64,000 bases of DNA from Plicaturopsis crispa FD-325 SS-3. Its lineage: Eukaryota > Basidiomycota > Agaricomycetes > Amylocorticiales > Amylocorticiaceae. The translations under genes were made by a program, and so were the position numbers. The notes beneath the pieces are model-generated. The model did not search any database, was not told the origin of the DNA, and saw only the letters and a program-made list of their open reading frames with translations. The stretch's first letter is position 1; each line of letters starts with the position of its first letter. Where the stretch lies: contig KN832568.1 in assembly GCA_000827205.1 (NCBI GenBank), positions 57,531 through 121,530 on the forward strand, read 5' to 3'. Below are positions 22,855-33,190 of this stretch, piece by piece.

Positions 22855-23234
22855 ATGTCGTCAGATTCTACATGGCATACGATGTGAGATCCATCCGCCC
22901 CGAATGAAATGAAGGCTCACCGATAGAACAAGTAACGTCCGAATACCGTTTGCGTCGACTCATCATGCAACGATCGCAAAGCAAGCCATCGAAGTCGACA
23001 AAGAGCTACAAGCGCAGTCCGTGAAACGCACCCTCACTGTCGAAGATGACGTTCTCGTCGCGTATGTCTCTCATGAGTTCCTCCTCGTAGATTACGGCCC
23101 TGATGATATGTGCGTCCAGGACGTTCCAAACGCTGACGATCAGGCTGTCGCGGTTAACAGTGAACGGCTTCCTCGAAAATGTGGATCTCATCGCACGCAC
23201 GCTCGGAGAATTCGGTGAAGAGGCCGCACGATAA
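22855..23234 (+). CDS. PCC1: PCC1, KEOPS complex subunit
   Basis: Small subunit of the KEOPS complex, which makes the t6A modification of tRNAs reading ANN codons and is tied to telomere upkeep. Three exons (22855-22883, 22927-23061, 23120-23234) join to 92 aa: MSSDSTWHTITSNVRIPFAS, then HHATIAKQAIEVDKELQ, SVKRTLTVEDDVLVATFQTL, TIRLSRLTVNGFLENVDLIA and RTLGEFGEEAAR. The IPF...A.IA...L..D.EL start and the RL.R..VN.FLENVDL.ART end are the family's hallmarks. The length is normal for Pcc1/LAGE3. The gene is easily missed because no single exon exceeds 135 bases and the first intron is only 43 bases. It is convergent with the PA2G4-like gene. Confidence 0.93.
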
Positions 23235-23388
23235 AAGTACAAGTTCGTTTGGAGTTTGGATTGTTGTATGTAGTAGCAAACAAGAATATTCCTATGCAAG
23301 ATGAGGTTACAGTGACAGTGACAACAGGACTTCGCTTGTACAAGTACGTCAATGGAGAGATTCAGTTAACTTCCTATACCGCCTGCGC

Positions 23389-24941
23389 TTACTTTGCCTC
23401 CTCATCGGCCGCCTTTTTCTTGCTCTTCTTGGGCTCACGGAGTTTCTTAGACACCAGCTCCTTCAGCTCCGGGTCCTCCAATTCCTTGTCGGTTTTTACG
23501 AGTTCGGGCTTGTACCAGATAGGAGGGTGGGTGATGAGAGATGGGCCGGCAGCGAGGAGAGCGATTGTGAAGTGGAAGGCGGCGACGAACGTGTTGGACG
23601 GCGTGTAACTGGTGAAGATTATCAGCCGAAATTTATCTGGTGAAGCCGGCCAAAAATGCTTACACTACTTCATAGGGCTTGACAAGCGAATGCTGAACAG
23701 CCTCCTGAAGACCGAGACGCGCTCTCTTCTCATCCTCGAGCACGCGGATGTTGAAGGGGAACGCTCCAGCCTTCTTTTGCACTTCCGAGAACACAGCACG
23801 CGAGTTCTTCATTTTGAGCTGGTAGCTGATCGCCGAATCGCGCTGGTAGATCGTCGTCCGCGACTCCTCCAGCCGGGCCTACGAAAAGAACGACATCAGT
23901 CGGTGGTCGCTCACACGATACGGTAGGATGACTTACCTTACCGTCCTCGCCAGAGGAGACAAGGATATCGATACCGTACACTTCGTTCTCCGCAAACGTA
24001 GCGGTCTCGAAGTCGCGCTTTTGGGTCTCGCTCGGGTTGAGGATGACGCGCTTCTTGCCATCGATCACATTCTGCGTCTGTTGGCACGACAGCATGCCTG
24101 GCAGCAATCCATCGCGTCAATACGATTTTTTTTCGCGTCCAATGAAAAAGAGGTGGCTCACCCTCAACGGCTTTGCAGTCCCATGCGGCGGCCGTCTTGT
24201 TGACAGCATCGGTAACGGCCCAGTTTTTGTTCCCGACCTTCACCAGGCGCATCGCGACCTCCGCCGCGTGCCATGCCGCCTTCAGCACATCCGCCCGCCG
24301 CCCGGTAACAGGGTTCTCCTCGGACGCGCCGACGACGATGGTCTCTGCGCTGATCGATGCGAATCCGTCGATCTGCGCGCCCAGCTGAATCTTAACAACA
24401 TCATCCTTGGCGAGCGTTTGCGAGGAGAGGGGATCGGAGCTGTAAGGTAGATATAAAAACGTTGAGAGGATGAGGGGGGCATTTTCGGGCACGGTGTACG
24501 CACGCGAGGGGCGAAAAGTGTGCTACTACGTTGTTCACAGATATGGAGGTGGGGAACGCGATCCCTGCGTCAAGGCAGCAATTAGAAGTGTGCTAAACTC
24601 AGGAGAATTATGCGCATACCTTTGTTGACCTTGACACCCTTGACAGCTTTGTTGAAGACTGCGCCGGTGCCCTCCTCGAGGAGCCTGTCGCCCTCGATAC
24701 ACAAGTCGAGGATTTTCGCTCCCTCGACAGAAAGCTCGATCAGCTTCTTCGTGACGTTGTGCACGATGTCCGCCGCCGTCTGCACGTCGTGAACGCCCGC
24801 GATCAGTTTTTTTTTGCGCTCGAGACCTCCAGAGAGATCAGGGATGCGAAAACGCACCTTGTACTTGGTGATGTCCGCCTCCGCGGTCGAGCGGGGCTTC
24901 TCCTCTACGGGTTTCTCTGGCTGCTTTTCAGTGTCGGACAT
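23389..24941 (-). CDS. PA2G4: PA2G4/EBP1-like protein (M24 pseudopeptidase)
   Basis: Homologue of proliferation-associated protein 2G4, a methionine aminopeptidase-fold protein without peptidase activity that binds ribosomes near the nascent chain exit and RNA. The protein starts MSDTEKQPEKPVEEKPRSTA. An intron splits DITKYK from TAADIVHNVTKKLIELSVEG. It then reads ILDLCIEGDRLLEEGTGAVF, KGIAFPTSISVNNVVAHFSP, DDVVKIQLGAQIDGFASISA, ENEVYGIDILVSSGEDGK and YQRDSAISYQLKMKNSRAVF. The C-terminus is Lys-rich (LREPKKSKKKAADEEAK), as in the family, and could act in RNA or nucleolar binding. Six or more introns of 50-80 bases are present. Length of about 390 aa and motif order match. Its stop lies about 150 bases from the PCC1 stop. 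Confidence 0.9.
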
Positions 24942-25402
24942 GGTATTTCGATATACAGAGGTGATGGGCAGATGAAAGCAAAATGGTAGAGATCTCGTGC
25001 ACCCCGACCGTGCAAGCAAGATCGCTGATTACCAGATCGGGAATTGTGGCGGGCCATCCTCGACGACGTCAATCTCGACACCGATTCGGAAACGCACGCA
25101 ACGGTAGTCTGTCGAGCGCTCGAGCATAAATGAATCGGTCAATACGCTTCGCCATTGTAAGTACTTCTACTAGATATATGTACTATGTAAAGTACGGTGC
25201 GGTGAGGAAATAAATATGCGGAGGGTTATATACAAGAGCATCATATGCAAGTACACTGGAGAGAACTTTGTGTTCGGTATGTGAGTATCTGCGAGTACAG
25301 CAACTCGAAAGCGGTAAATGATGGGAGCAGTCAGCAAATCCAGCCCAGATGAGATAAATCCGAAAATAACATCCACAGAGAGTCCGCAGTCCCGGGAGAC
25401 GT
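24942..25402. other. Intergenic, 461 bases
   Basis: Promoter of the PA2G4-like gene and 3' flank of the methyltransferase gene. The segment 25150-25400 is AT-richer than its surroundings. No gene was seen. Confidence 0.5.
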
Positions 25403-27475
25403 TTACTTCGCTAGTCCGGGGGTTGGTATATCAACGGAATCCGCGGGACTGAGGGGTGGTGTCCAGCCCACAAAACCTCGTAAGGATCGACAGAGCTCGA
25501 CCTCGTCGCCCGAAGAAGCGGGCTCGTCGATGTTGCCATCGTGCATGATCGAGTCTCGCCACACGCGCCAGACCGGCCGCGAGTCCGCAGGCTCGCTCCA
25601 CAGCAGCTCTAACCGGACCCGCTCGCGCGCCCCAATCCGATCAGTCATGTCGCTGCAGACAGGCAACATAGTCAGCATTCGCTAAGACAAAGATTGAATT
25701 AGCCACTGACTTTAGCCAGTTCGTCCACAACCGCTCGAACTCCTCGCGCACGGCATTGATTTTTGGTTCGAAATCTGGTTGCTGTGTTTGCTGTGACCTT
25801 GACGAGCGCGTCACCTGGGGTATGGAGGGGTCGTCGACATAGAGCCTCTCATACTCCACGCGTATGGCGTCTTTGCATGATATCACTGTCTGGACAGTTT
25901 TTGCCAAGTGCATTGGGGCGGATGCTAGCAGACTATCTGGGGGTTGCGGATCGAGGGTACTGTCCGTGTCGACAGACATTTTCCTGGAAAGAGTAGATGG
26001 ATCGAATAGTGAGGTCGTGCGGGCGCGTGTCTTCTGGCCGGCATCCTGTTTCATATTATCGTCTCCATTGGAGCCGTAGGACTCGGGGAATGCCTTCCAT
26101 AGCTTCTCGCCGATTTTGTCGTAGGAATGATGGCGGTGGCCATTTGGTCTGTGCTTCTCCGCGAGCCCGGAGTTGGGTGGTAATGGCACCTGGAGGAGAG
26201 GTAGCGACCGTACGTCCTCGAAGGCAGATGAAAGATAGAATGGTAGGACAGAGACCAACTGAGAAGCGAGGAACCGACTGCCGAGCATTGCCTCCCATGC
26301 GCGTTTCAGCTTTGTGTGGTCTTGACCATCCATAATGACCTGGTCGCTCTTTCGGGATTGTATGTCATCCGAAGAGGACGACCGCGTAGTAATCTCGAAC
26401 TCTGGCGGTTCGGGCTCCTCGAAGATTGTGGACTCCCGGAGCAACGAGCGCGTCGAGTGATTTGAATGTAGTGTCAAGGTCGACCAGGGATCAGTTGAGA
26501 GATAGCTAGAGCTCGTCGACGGTGTCGTGGCACTTTTCAGGGAGCTCGCGTGTGAGCTCGAAACGAGAGTCGGAGTACTCGACATATCCAATCTCAGTGG
26601 TGGTGGTCGGGTTTTGGGAGGGGGCGAACATGGAAAGATAAGATCCTCCTCAATGATCTACGACCATTCGCGTAAGCCAATGTAGAATCGAAGGAACGAA
26701 CGAAATATCTACCTCAACAACAGCACCAGGCTTGAGGACGCGTGAAACTTCCTATGCACGTTCAATTTCGCATCAGTATTCCTCGTCTTATGCTCGACAC
26801 TATTATAGCTGACCTCCAACACGAATTGCCACTGAAAGCAGTATTAATAGAGGCCCAGTAGCAAACATGGGGATTTGGCTTACCTCATCCTCCGGAACTG
26901 CAAGCCCAATACCCACAATTCGAACAAAGTCGAATGACCCTGTAGCGAAGGGAAGTCGGTCGAGGCTGACCGTGCAAGATTAATTTTACGCGATGGGTTC
27001 AGTTTGAGGCAACTCACAGGTTTCCGCGTACCCATTTTATTCGCGGCGCGATATCCTTGTAGAATTCGAGACCGTGTAGCTTAGGTTGAATATCCTGTAT
27101 ATCAAACCCGACTATAGTAGTCTCCTACGGGCATAACATCAGACATTAATTAACTGGGCGAGATGAGATTACAACGTACGGGCCATTGTTTTGCAGCTTC
27201 GACGCACCAGCGACCGCCGCCGCACCCCAGGTCAAGGACCGTAGATGGGGGCTTGGAAAATTGATGAATGGTGAGGGAGAACGGGAACATGAACATCTGG
27301 TCCCAGTTGTCGCTACCGTGGGGTCAACGGGATAGGTCGAACGAGTTTACGGGGATACTCACAAATCAAGCAGCTCAGAGCTATATTTCAAGGGATATGG
27401 TACGACACCCGGACGTCGTTTGCGGACCCGTTGGCGCATAAGCTGGGCTTGGACGTCCTTGGTGGGGACCGCCAT
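25403..27475 (-). CDS. SAM-dependent methyltransferase with long Ser-rich C-terminal region
   Basis: Class I methyltransferase of unknown substrate. The first exon (MAVPTKDVQAQLMRQRVRKR, ending YPLKYSSELLDL) is followed by small exons giving DNWDQMFMFPFSLTIHQF and the SAM-binding motif TVLDLGCGGGRWCVEAAKQW. Next come TTIVGFDIQDIQPKL, RGNLLDRLPFATGSFDFVRI, EVSRVLKPGAVVEIIEED and then a Pro/Ser-rich segment. The large exon 25641-26591 adds about 300 residues outside the catalytic fold, with a Ser/Thr-rich start and a helical part (HLAKTVQTVISCKDAIRVEY, AVREEFERLWTNWL). The final exon ends WTPPLSPADSVDIPTPGLAK. This two-part layout is known to me from uncharacterised basidiomycete proteins. It shares a roughly 320-base divergent promoter with NDUFB8. 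Confidence 0.82.
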
Positions 27476-27797
27476 GGCCATAGGGAGTATGCAGCGTGTA
27501 AGTAGTATGGGAAATGTCTGGACGCGTCCAAGTCGAGAAAGAGATGACGGTTAGTGAAGAGAGAAAAAAGCGGGCGAGGAAATGGAAAGCGGAGGCTCTA
27601 CATGGCCATGATGATGGTGAGGAAGAGATATCGAACGGTGTTGAAGCGAGAGCGTTAGAAATAAACCACACGGAGGAAGAAAAGGTCCCGTCACAAGTTA
27701 CCCTTTCATCAGGGAAATTATATCCACGTGGGCGCTTTCGGGGGTCCCGTCCGAACTCAACCGGTCGCCGCGCCGCCAGTTCTCTTTCTCATCTCTC
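27476..27797. other. Divergent promoter, methyltransferase / NDUFB8
   Basis: 322 bases between two start codons facing away from each other. A purine-rich stretch (about 27515-27690) makes long but meaningless open frames. No other feature was seen. Confidence 0.5.
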
Positions 27798-28388
27798 ATG
27801 CAGTCCGCCACTACCGTCTGTCGCGTCGCTGGCGCTCGCATAGCCAGGCGGGCTATCGTCGTGCCCAACACTCGCTCATACGCAACACCGACAACACCAG
27901 CACCGCTTCCGGGCCATGAGCTTGACCCCCAGCTCAACGGCTATCCAGAATTGCCAAATGTCTCTAGGCAATATCTTCCGCCGAAGGGATGGTGGGACCC
28001 GCAGATGAGGCGGAACTTTGGAGAGCTGGTGAGCGCAAACAGCTCGTCTCACTTGCTAACAACCTGACGTGTCATGAATGACAGCTGCACGAAAAAGAGG
28101 AGCTCTACTCGATGTGGGGTCCTGATATCCCAAACGTCCCACCCCCGACAGCCCTATATCAGTTCACTCTCGTCACCCTGGGCTTTGTCAGCTTTGGCTT
28201 GTTCGCCAAATACGCGCTCGTCCCAGAACGTCCTGCTGTGCCGCGAGAGTACCCGTTCTCTGGCCTGGTGACCGAGCTTGGGAGTTTGGAGGAAAACAAG
28301 GTGCGTCTTAAAACAACGGGCCTGTTTAGGTATTTTCTAACACAACACCTATCAGGCGAGGCCCGAGGACGAAAGCGAGGAAGAGTAA
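27798..28388 (+). CDS. NDUFB8: NDUFB8, mitochondrial complex I accessory subunit
   Basis: Accessory subunit of the membrane arm of NADH:ubiquinone oxidoreductase. Three exons (27798-28028, 28085-28300, 28356-28388) give 159 aa. The N-terminus MQSATTVCRVAGARIARRAI is Arg-rich without acids, a typical mitochondrial presequence. The mature part has YLPPKGWWDPQMRRNFGELL, HEKEELYSMWGPDIPNVPPP and one transmembrane segment (LYQFTLVTLGFVSFGLFAKY). It then reads ERPAVPREYPFSGLVTELGS and an acidic tail EDESEEE. The KGWWDPQxRRNFGE motif and the single membrane helix match the family. Assignment to NDUFB8 is from memory of these motifs. Confidence 0.85.
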
Positions 28389-28764
28389 TTTGACATGCCA
28401 TGCACGGTGGAAGCCAATGGAATACAACAATGCTTATCTGAAACGCTTGTCCTGTTTCGTCCAGAGTTTCAGTGCTCAGATTCACCGTATCGCTTCGACC
28501 ACGCCCCATCAACGAACTTGCCGCTTATTTATCCTGCATTCTTATTTGCAAGTTGTGACTATCTATGCGAGGTGAGATCTCAGCAGCCCACACGTTGCTG
28601 CTATCGAAGCGACTCGGGAGTTCCGTCGTGCCATATCGTGTTTTTCATTTGCACCGTCACCGTGTTCTTTCTGATTGACTGCTGTACTACGCAGCGCTTA
28701 ATCACCAAGAAATTAGGACCTACAACTAGACTAATTCGAAAATACAGTAGAATATAACTCATCA
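28389..28764. other. Intergenic between convergent NDUFB8 and RAD2
   Basis: Holds two 3' UTRs. A 120-codon frame (28395-28757) spanning it has a hydrophobic middle but no recognisable features, and is not called. No other feature was seen. Confidence 0.5.
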
Positions 28765-31700
28765 TCATGCGCTGTCCGCAGTCTCCATGTCGTGTTCAGA
28801 ACCACTGTGGTCCTGTTTTTCCTTCCATCTGGGTTTAGGACGCGGTCGAAGCTGCACGGCCAAGGGTGGCGGGTCCGGAGCGCCTTCTGCAGGGGGCTTG
28901 CTCTCGTAGACGTCAGCATCGTCCCCGGATCCAGGCTCGACCGTACTCCTGCTCCCCAGGTTTGCAGCGGTACGAGCACCACGCGCACGGCCCCGACCAC
29001 GCCCCCGTCCTCGTGAGGGGGCTTTTTTTGAGGTGGACGCCGTGCCGTCAGGCTCATTACTCGCTCTGGCTTTCCCCTTCCCCCTCGCAGTAGCCCTCCC
29101 CTTTCCCGCAGTTTTGGTCTTCTTTCTGGGCGGTGCGTCCTCGTCCGACAACTGCTCCGGGGTAGCAGACGAACGGCCTGCCTTGCGCTTGCGGAAGTCG
29201 TTGACTACCTCCTGCAGCCTCTTGCTTGAATACGCCTGTCGATGGCGCGGTGCAAGGTTTCCGGTCCCAGCAGATACGTCGAAGAAATCGTTCAGATTCC
29301 CTTGTTTATTTAATGCTGCGGCCTAGAATGCGTAAATATCAGCAAGGCTCGTAACTACTTAAAGAACGCGGAATCATAACGCACTTGTCCACGTTTGCCC
29401 ATTCTCTGGATGATCGGCAGGAGCGTCTCGTCGACCTTACCCTGGTTCCAGCCGAGCTCTTCACGGAAAAAGCTGCGGGCATCGTTGAGCAAGTCCGGAC
29501 GGGAAGAAATGGTAAAAATGGCTGCTCACTCGCGTAAGGCGTCAAGGTCAGGGAGTCCCCATTTGAACGGTTCGTCCGAACTGTCCACCGTAGGATGGTA
29601 ATATGCGTCTCGCTATGACAGCATATAGTGAGTTACGCATGACGCGGACGTACGAAAGAAAATGACTTTACCACAGCAGCATTTGGCCATTCTGCCGGCA
29701 AATACAGGTCTTTAAATTTCTTCTTCTGTCAAATCTTTGAATCAGCCAACGGTCGTCAGACGCAAAAGATCAAAGGAACTCACAAAACGTTTCCTGAACG
29801 GAGTGTTGGTCTCGTCCGGTCTATCCTTACCGCTCTGGACCTTCAGCCACCAGTCTTTGAACTTGTGCAGCCCGTCTTCGCCAGGAAACTCCTTCAGTAG
29901 TTCCATGGCGATAACGGGTCCGACCCCGGGTAGTCCGTCTACGTAGTCGCTGCCCAGTAGATATGCTAGCCGCACCAGTGTGTCACGGTCGAGGCCCAGC
30001 TCTCTAGACAAATCCGACAGGACAAAACATTCTACCGTCTTGGACTGGTTGAACATGTTTTTGAACACGCGTTTTCCGCCGAAGAGAAAAACATCGGAGT
30101 CGTCAGTGATGATACCTTCGACAAGGCCCAAGGAGACCAGCTCGGCGCATTGTGCTTCTGCCTCCATAGGCGCAGTGATATATGGAATGCCAAAGAGGCG
30201 GAGCATTACCTGGCCGAATTTCAGTGCCAGCTGAGTGCCGTTGTGTAGTGGCTACGCACCATGATCAGCGATATTGTCTGTTGGGTGACATCTTCCGAGT
30301 CTCGCATGGCGACTTTCTTCTGCTTATTGAGGGACTTGATCTCATCGTCGATCTCGCGCCGCACATCATCGAGGTCTTTCCCCTTGACGTTGGACATAAA
30401 TTGGGCGAACTCTATCTCTTCGGCATCGACGTCCATCTCTTGAGCGGCATCCCAATCCTCGGCCTCTACGGGTTTCGAGGAATCTGCTACGCCTCCCGAA
30501 GGATCGGCAAACGGCGAAGGAGAGCGAGACCAATCCGTGAAATGTTCCTCGTCTTCAATCTGGGGTGGTCCTCGGAGGGCCGAGGATAAAAGGTCGTGTT
30601 TCTTGGAAGGTGGAGTTAAGAGTATAAGTTCTTCCTCGCCAGACAAAGATGGCCGTGAGTGACTCCCACCGCTAGCGGCTGGGGGAAGTAGAGAAGGCGT
30701 TTGAATGGACGGGGTAGCGCTTGTAGATTGAGGCTGAGGCGACATGCGCCCGTGCGGGGAAAGCGACTTCTGGTGAGATAGAACTTCAACTTCTTCTAGG
30801 TCGGACGAGGGTTCAGGATCCAAAATGGCCATGGGCTGGGGAGGCGATACGGGAGTTGCCTCCGAGAGCACATGCGTTTGAACTGGGGCAGAAACGACAG
30901 GCACCTCCTCCATGTCTTCGTCGTCGTCGTCATCGGAGCGGGTAGAGCCCGTCATGGACTGTGCCGTTTCTGTGGCCACTGGGGCAGGCGCCAATATGCG
31001 CGGCTGGCCGAAAGGCGCGGCTTGAGACGCGCGCCAGGATGGACCTGCATTCCCTATTGACAATGCGATGTCCAAACGCGATGGAGACTGGACATTGCTG
31101 TGGTCTTCGAGTCGAGGTGCATAATGTGTCGGTGATATTTTCTGACTTGAAGTACCGAGGGCTGAGCTGCTGGGTACACGTTCAAGCAGAGAACGAGAGG
31201 GTGTTTGCGGCGGCAACGGAGCATCGACTGCGTGAAGTGGTTCGTGTGTGTGCGAAGAAGAGACCATAGTCGACGACTGCCCGACACTTTCGTCCGCACG
31301 AGCCCTGCTATTCTCAAGGGACTCCGCGATGGCAGTTGCCAGCTCGAGATCATCGTCGGAGTCCTGTGGTTCAGCACGATGTATAGGCAGAGCATCGTCG
31401 TCCTCGTCGTCGGACGGTTGGAAAAGCGGTTGCTTCTTAGTCGACTGGCGGCGGATAGGCTTAGTCTTCGATGGAGCCCGATGATTATGTCCCGATCGCT
31501 GGGTTATAGCAGAGAGAGCCATTCCGCGCTGATATTCGCGCAAGTCAGGGTCGTACGTTCCGGGTTGAGGACTTTAACACGCTGTCAGAAAGAAAAATGA
31601 AAATAAAGGCTGGAGAGCGCACATGGTGACCTCTTCCATTTCCATATCGTCGGAACTCTCCTCTCCTTTCTCGTCATCGAGGTCTATCTTGATAGGTTTC

Positions 31701-32902
31701 TCCTGCGTCTTTCCTTCGTCTCGAATCCCTAAAATCCAACCGCCATCCTTGCCCTCGTTTTTCATCAGTACATACTCCCTGTTCCTCTCGCTGGCAACGC
31801 GGACAGGAATGGTCAGATGCGCCTTTCCGACGCTGTCTGTCGTAACTAGAAGTTGTTGTGTCAAAGAGTTGCGTTGCTTGAGGTTCAGGATTTGCTGCTT
31901 TGAAAAATCCAGCGGCGTCGGTGCATGCTTCAGCATGTTCTGAAGACGTTGGTATGATGTCTGTCGAGATTTGAGACGCAGGTCACCGATAATTTCGTAT
32001 TGCACTTCTGTTGGTAGTTCACGAAAGGCTGGGGACGTGACATCGAAATCCTCCGGCCGCATATCATCAATAAACGCTTGAAGTTCATCCTCTGTTGCAA
32101 GACGAGGGTCCGGAACCTCTGCACGGGTGGCTCTTGCAATGACTTCGTCCAAATCCACGTCGGGAAGTCGGTAAGGATCATGGTCGTGAAAACGATTCTT
32201 TTTTGCCGACGATGTGGGGGTTGACGTTGCAGTTTTGCCCTTGTCCTTCGTTCTTGCAGGAGTTTTAGGCGCAGAGCCATCTATATCTTCGAGGTAAACA
32301 GTGTCGTCGTCAAGAGTTACAGGCTCTACTCGTGCTTTACTTTTGCCCTTGGACGCTGTCCTGTAGATGCCATCAATAAACGCTTCTTGAATGGGCATTT
32401 TCATACTTACCGTTCGCCTTGGGCAGCGTTAACGGCCTCGCGCCTCAATTGCGCGGCAAGCAACTTCTCTGCAACTTTGGCGTGACTTGCAGCAGCGCCG
32501 CTCTTCTTGTTCTTTCTCTCGGTCTGGGGACGGTTAGTTCTACCTCAAAGTGCTTCTGCATTAGAAAGGCACTTACAATCGTTGCGCGCTTTAAGACCGG
32601 AGCACCACCGTCGAATACGAATACGGGTTTGATACCGTAGAACAGAAGTTTGCAAATCCGTCGGAGGAATCCTAGAAGGGGAGCGTTGACCAAGACTCGG
32701 CCCTCTTTATCACGCATCGTTGCTTGGAACTGATATAACCAGATGCTTGAGTCGATTGCCATAGTTCTCCCTTCGACGGTCTCGAGCCTAGACATGCCAA
32801 TGGTTTGAGCTTTCACATTCTTACACGCCAAACAGACAAAGTTGCGTACGAGACCGGACGGCCGACAGGCGTCAGAAGCTGCCATAACGATTTGACACCC
32901 AT
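28765..32902 (-). CDS. RAD2: RAD2/XPG, nucleotide excision repair endonuclease
   Basis: Structure-specific nuclease that makes the 3' incision in nucleotide excision repair in the nucleus. The first exon gives MGVKSLWQLLTPVGRPVSLE, and a 60-base intron leads to TVEGRTMAIDSSIWLYQFQA and LLGFLRRICKLLFYGIKPVF, VFDGGAPVLKRATI (N domain). A long acidic spacer of over 700 residues follows, with DDEDDDALP- and DIELATA-like patches suited to TFIIH and ubiquitin contacts. The I domain is at about 29760-30210: RLFGIPYITAPMEAEAQCAE, GIITDDSDVFLFGGKRVFKN and LLGSDYVDGLPGVGPVIAME, with the catalytic acids in place. Near the C-terminus QGNLNDFFD resembles a PCNA-binding box, followed by a basic, Arg/Gly-rich tail (RGRGRGRGRARGAR). 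The start is firm because MGV is conserved in FEN1/XPG proteins. Confidence 0.95.
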
Positions 32903-33190
32903 TCCATAGCAGACGTCCTAGTCCTGAGCTGTTTGGCGACCAGATGTAGCTGCACTCGACGAGAACGGTAGTGCGAAAAGGTAGATGCGTAAATCTAAGT
33001 ACACTGTACAGTGAGTGTCGACCGCCGCGAATGTAGATAGGGACTAATTAGCCATATCCGGAAGGCCCATAATCTTGTCAACAGCCTTCAAACTGTCGAG
33101 CGCAAAACGCATTCGAGCTCTTGATTCTGAACTTTTACTTTCGTTTACCCAGACTGTACTACCAATCGCTGCACAGCCGTCGAATTTTGA
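32903..33190. promoter_or_regulatory. Divergent promoter, RAD2 / Caf120-like gene
   Basis: 288 bases separate the two start codons, which face away from each other, so both promoters must lie here or overlap the coding ends. No TATA box stands out. Confidence 0.45.
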
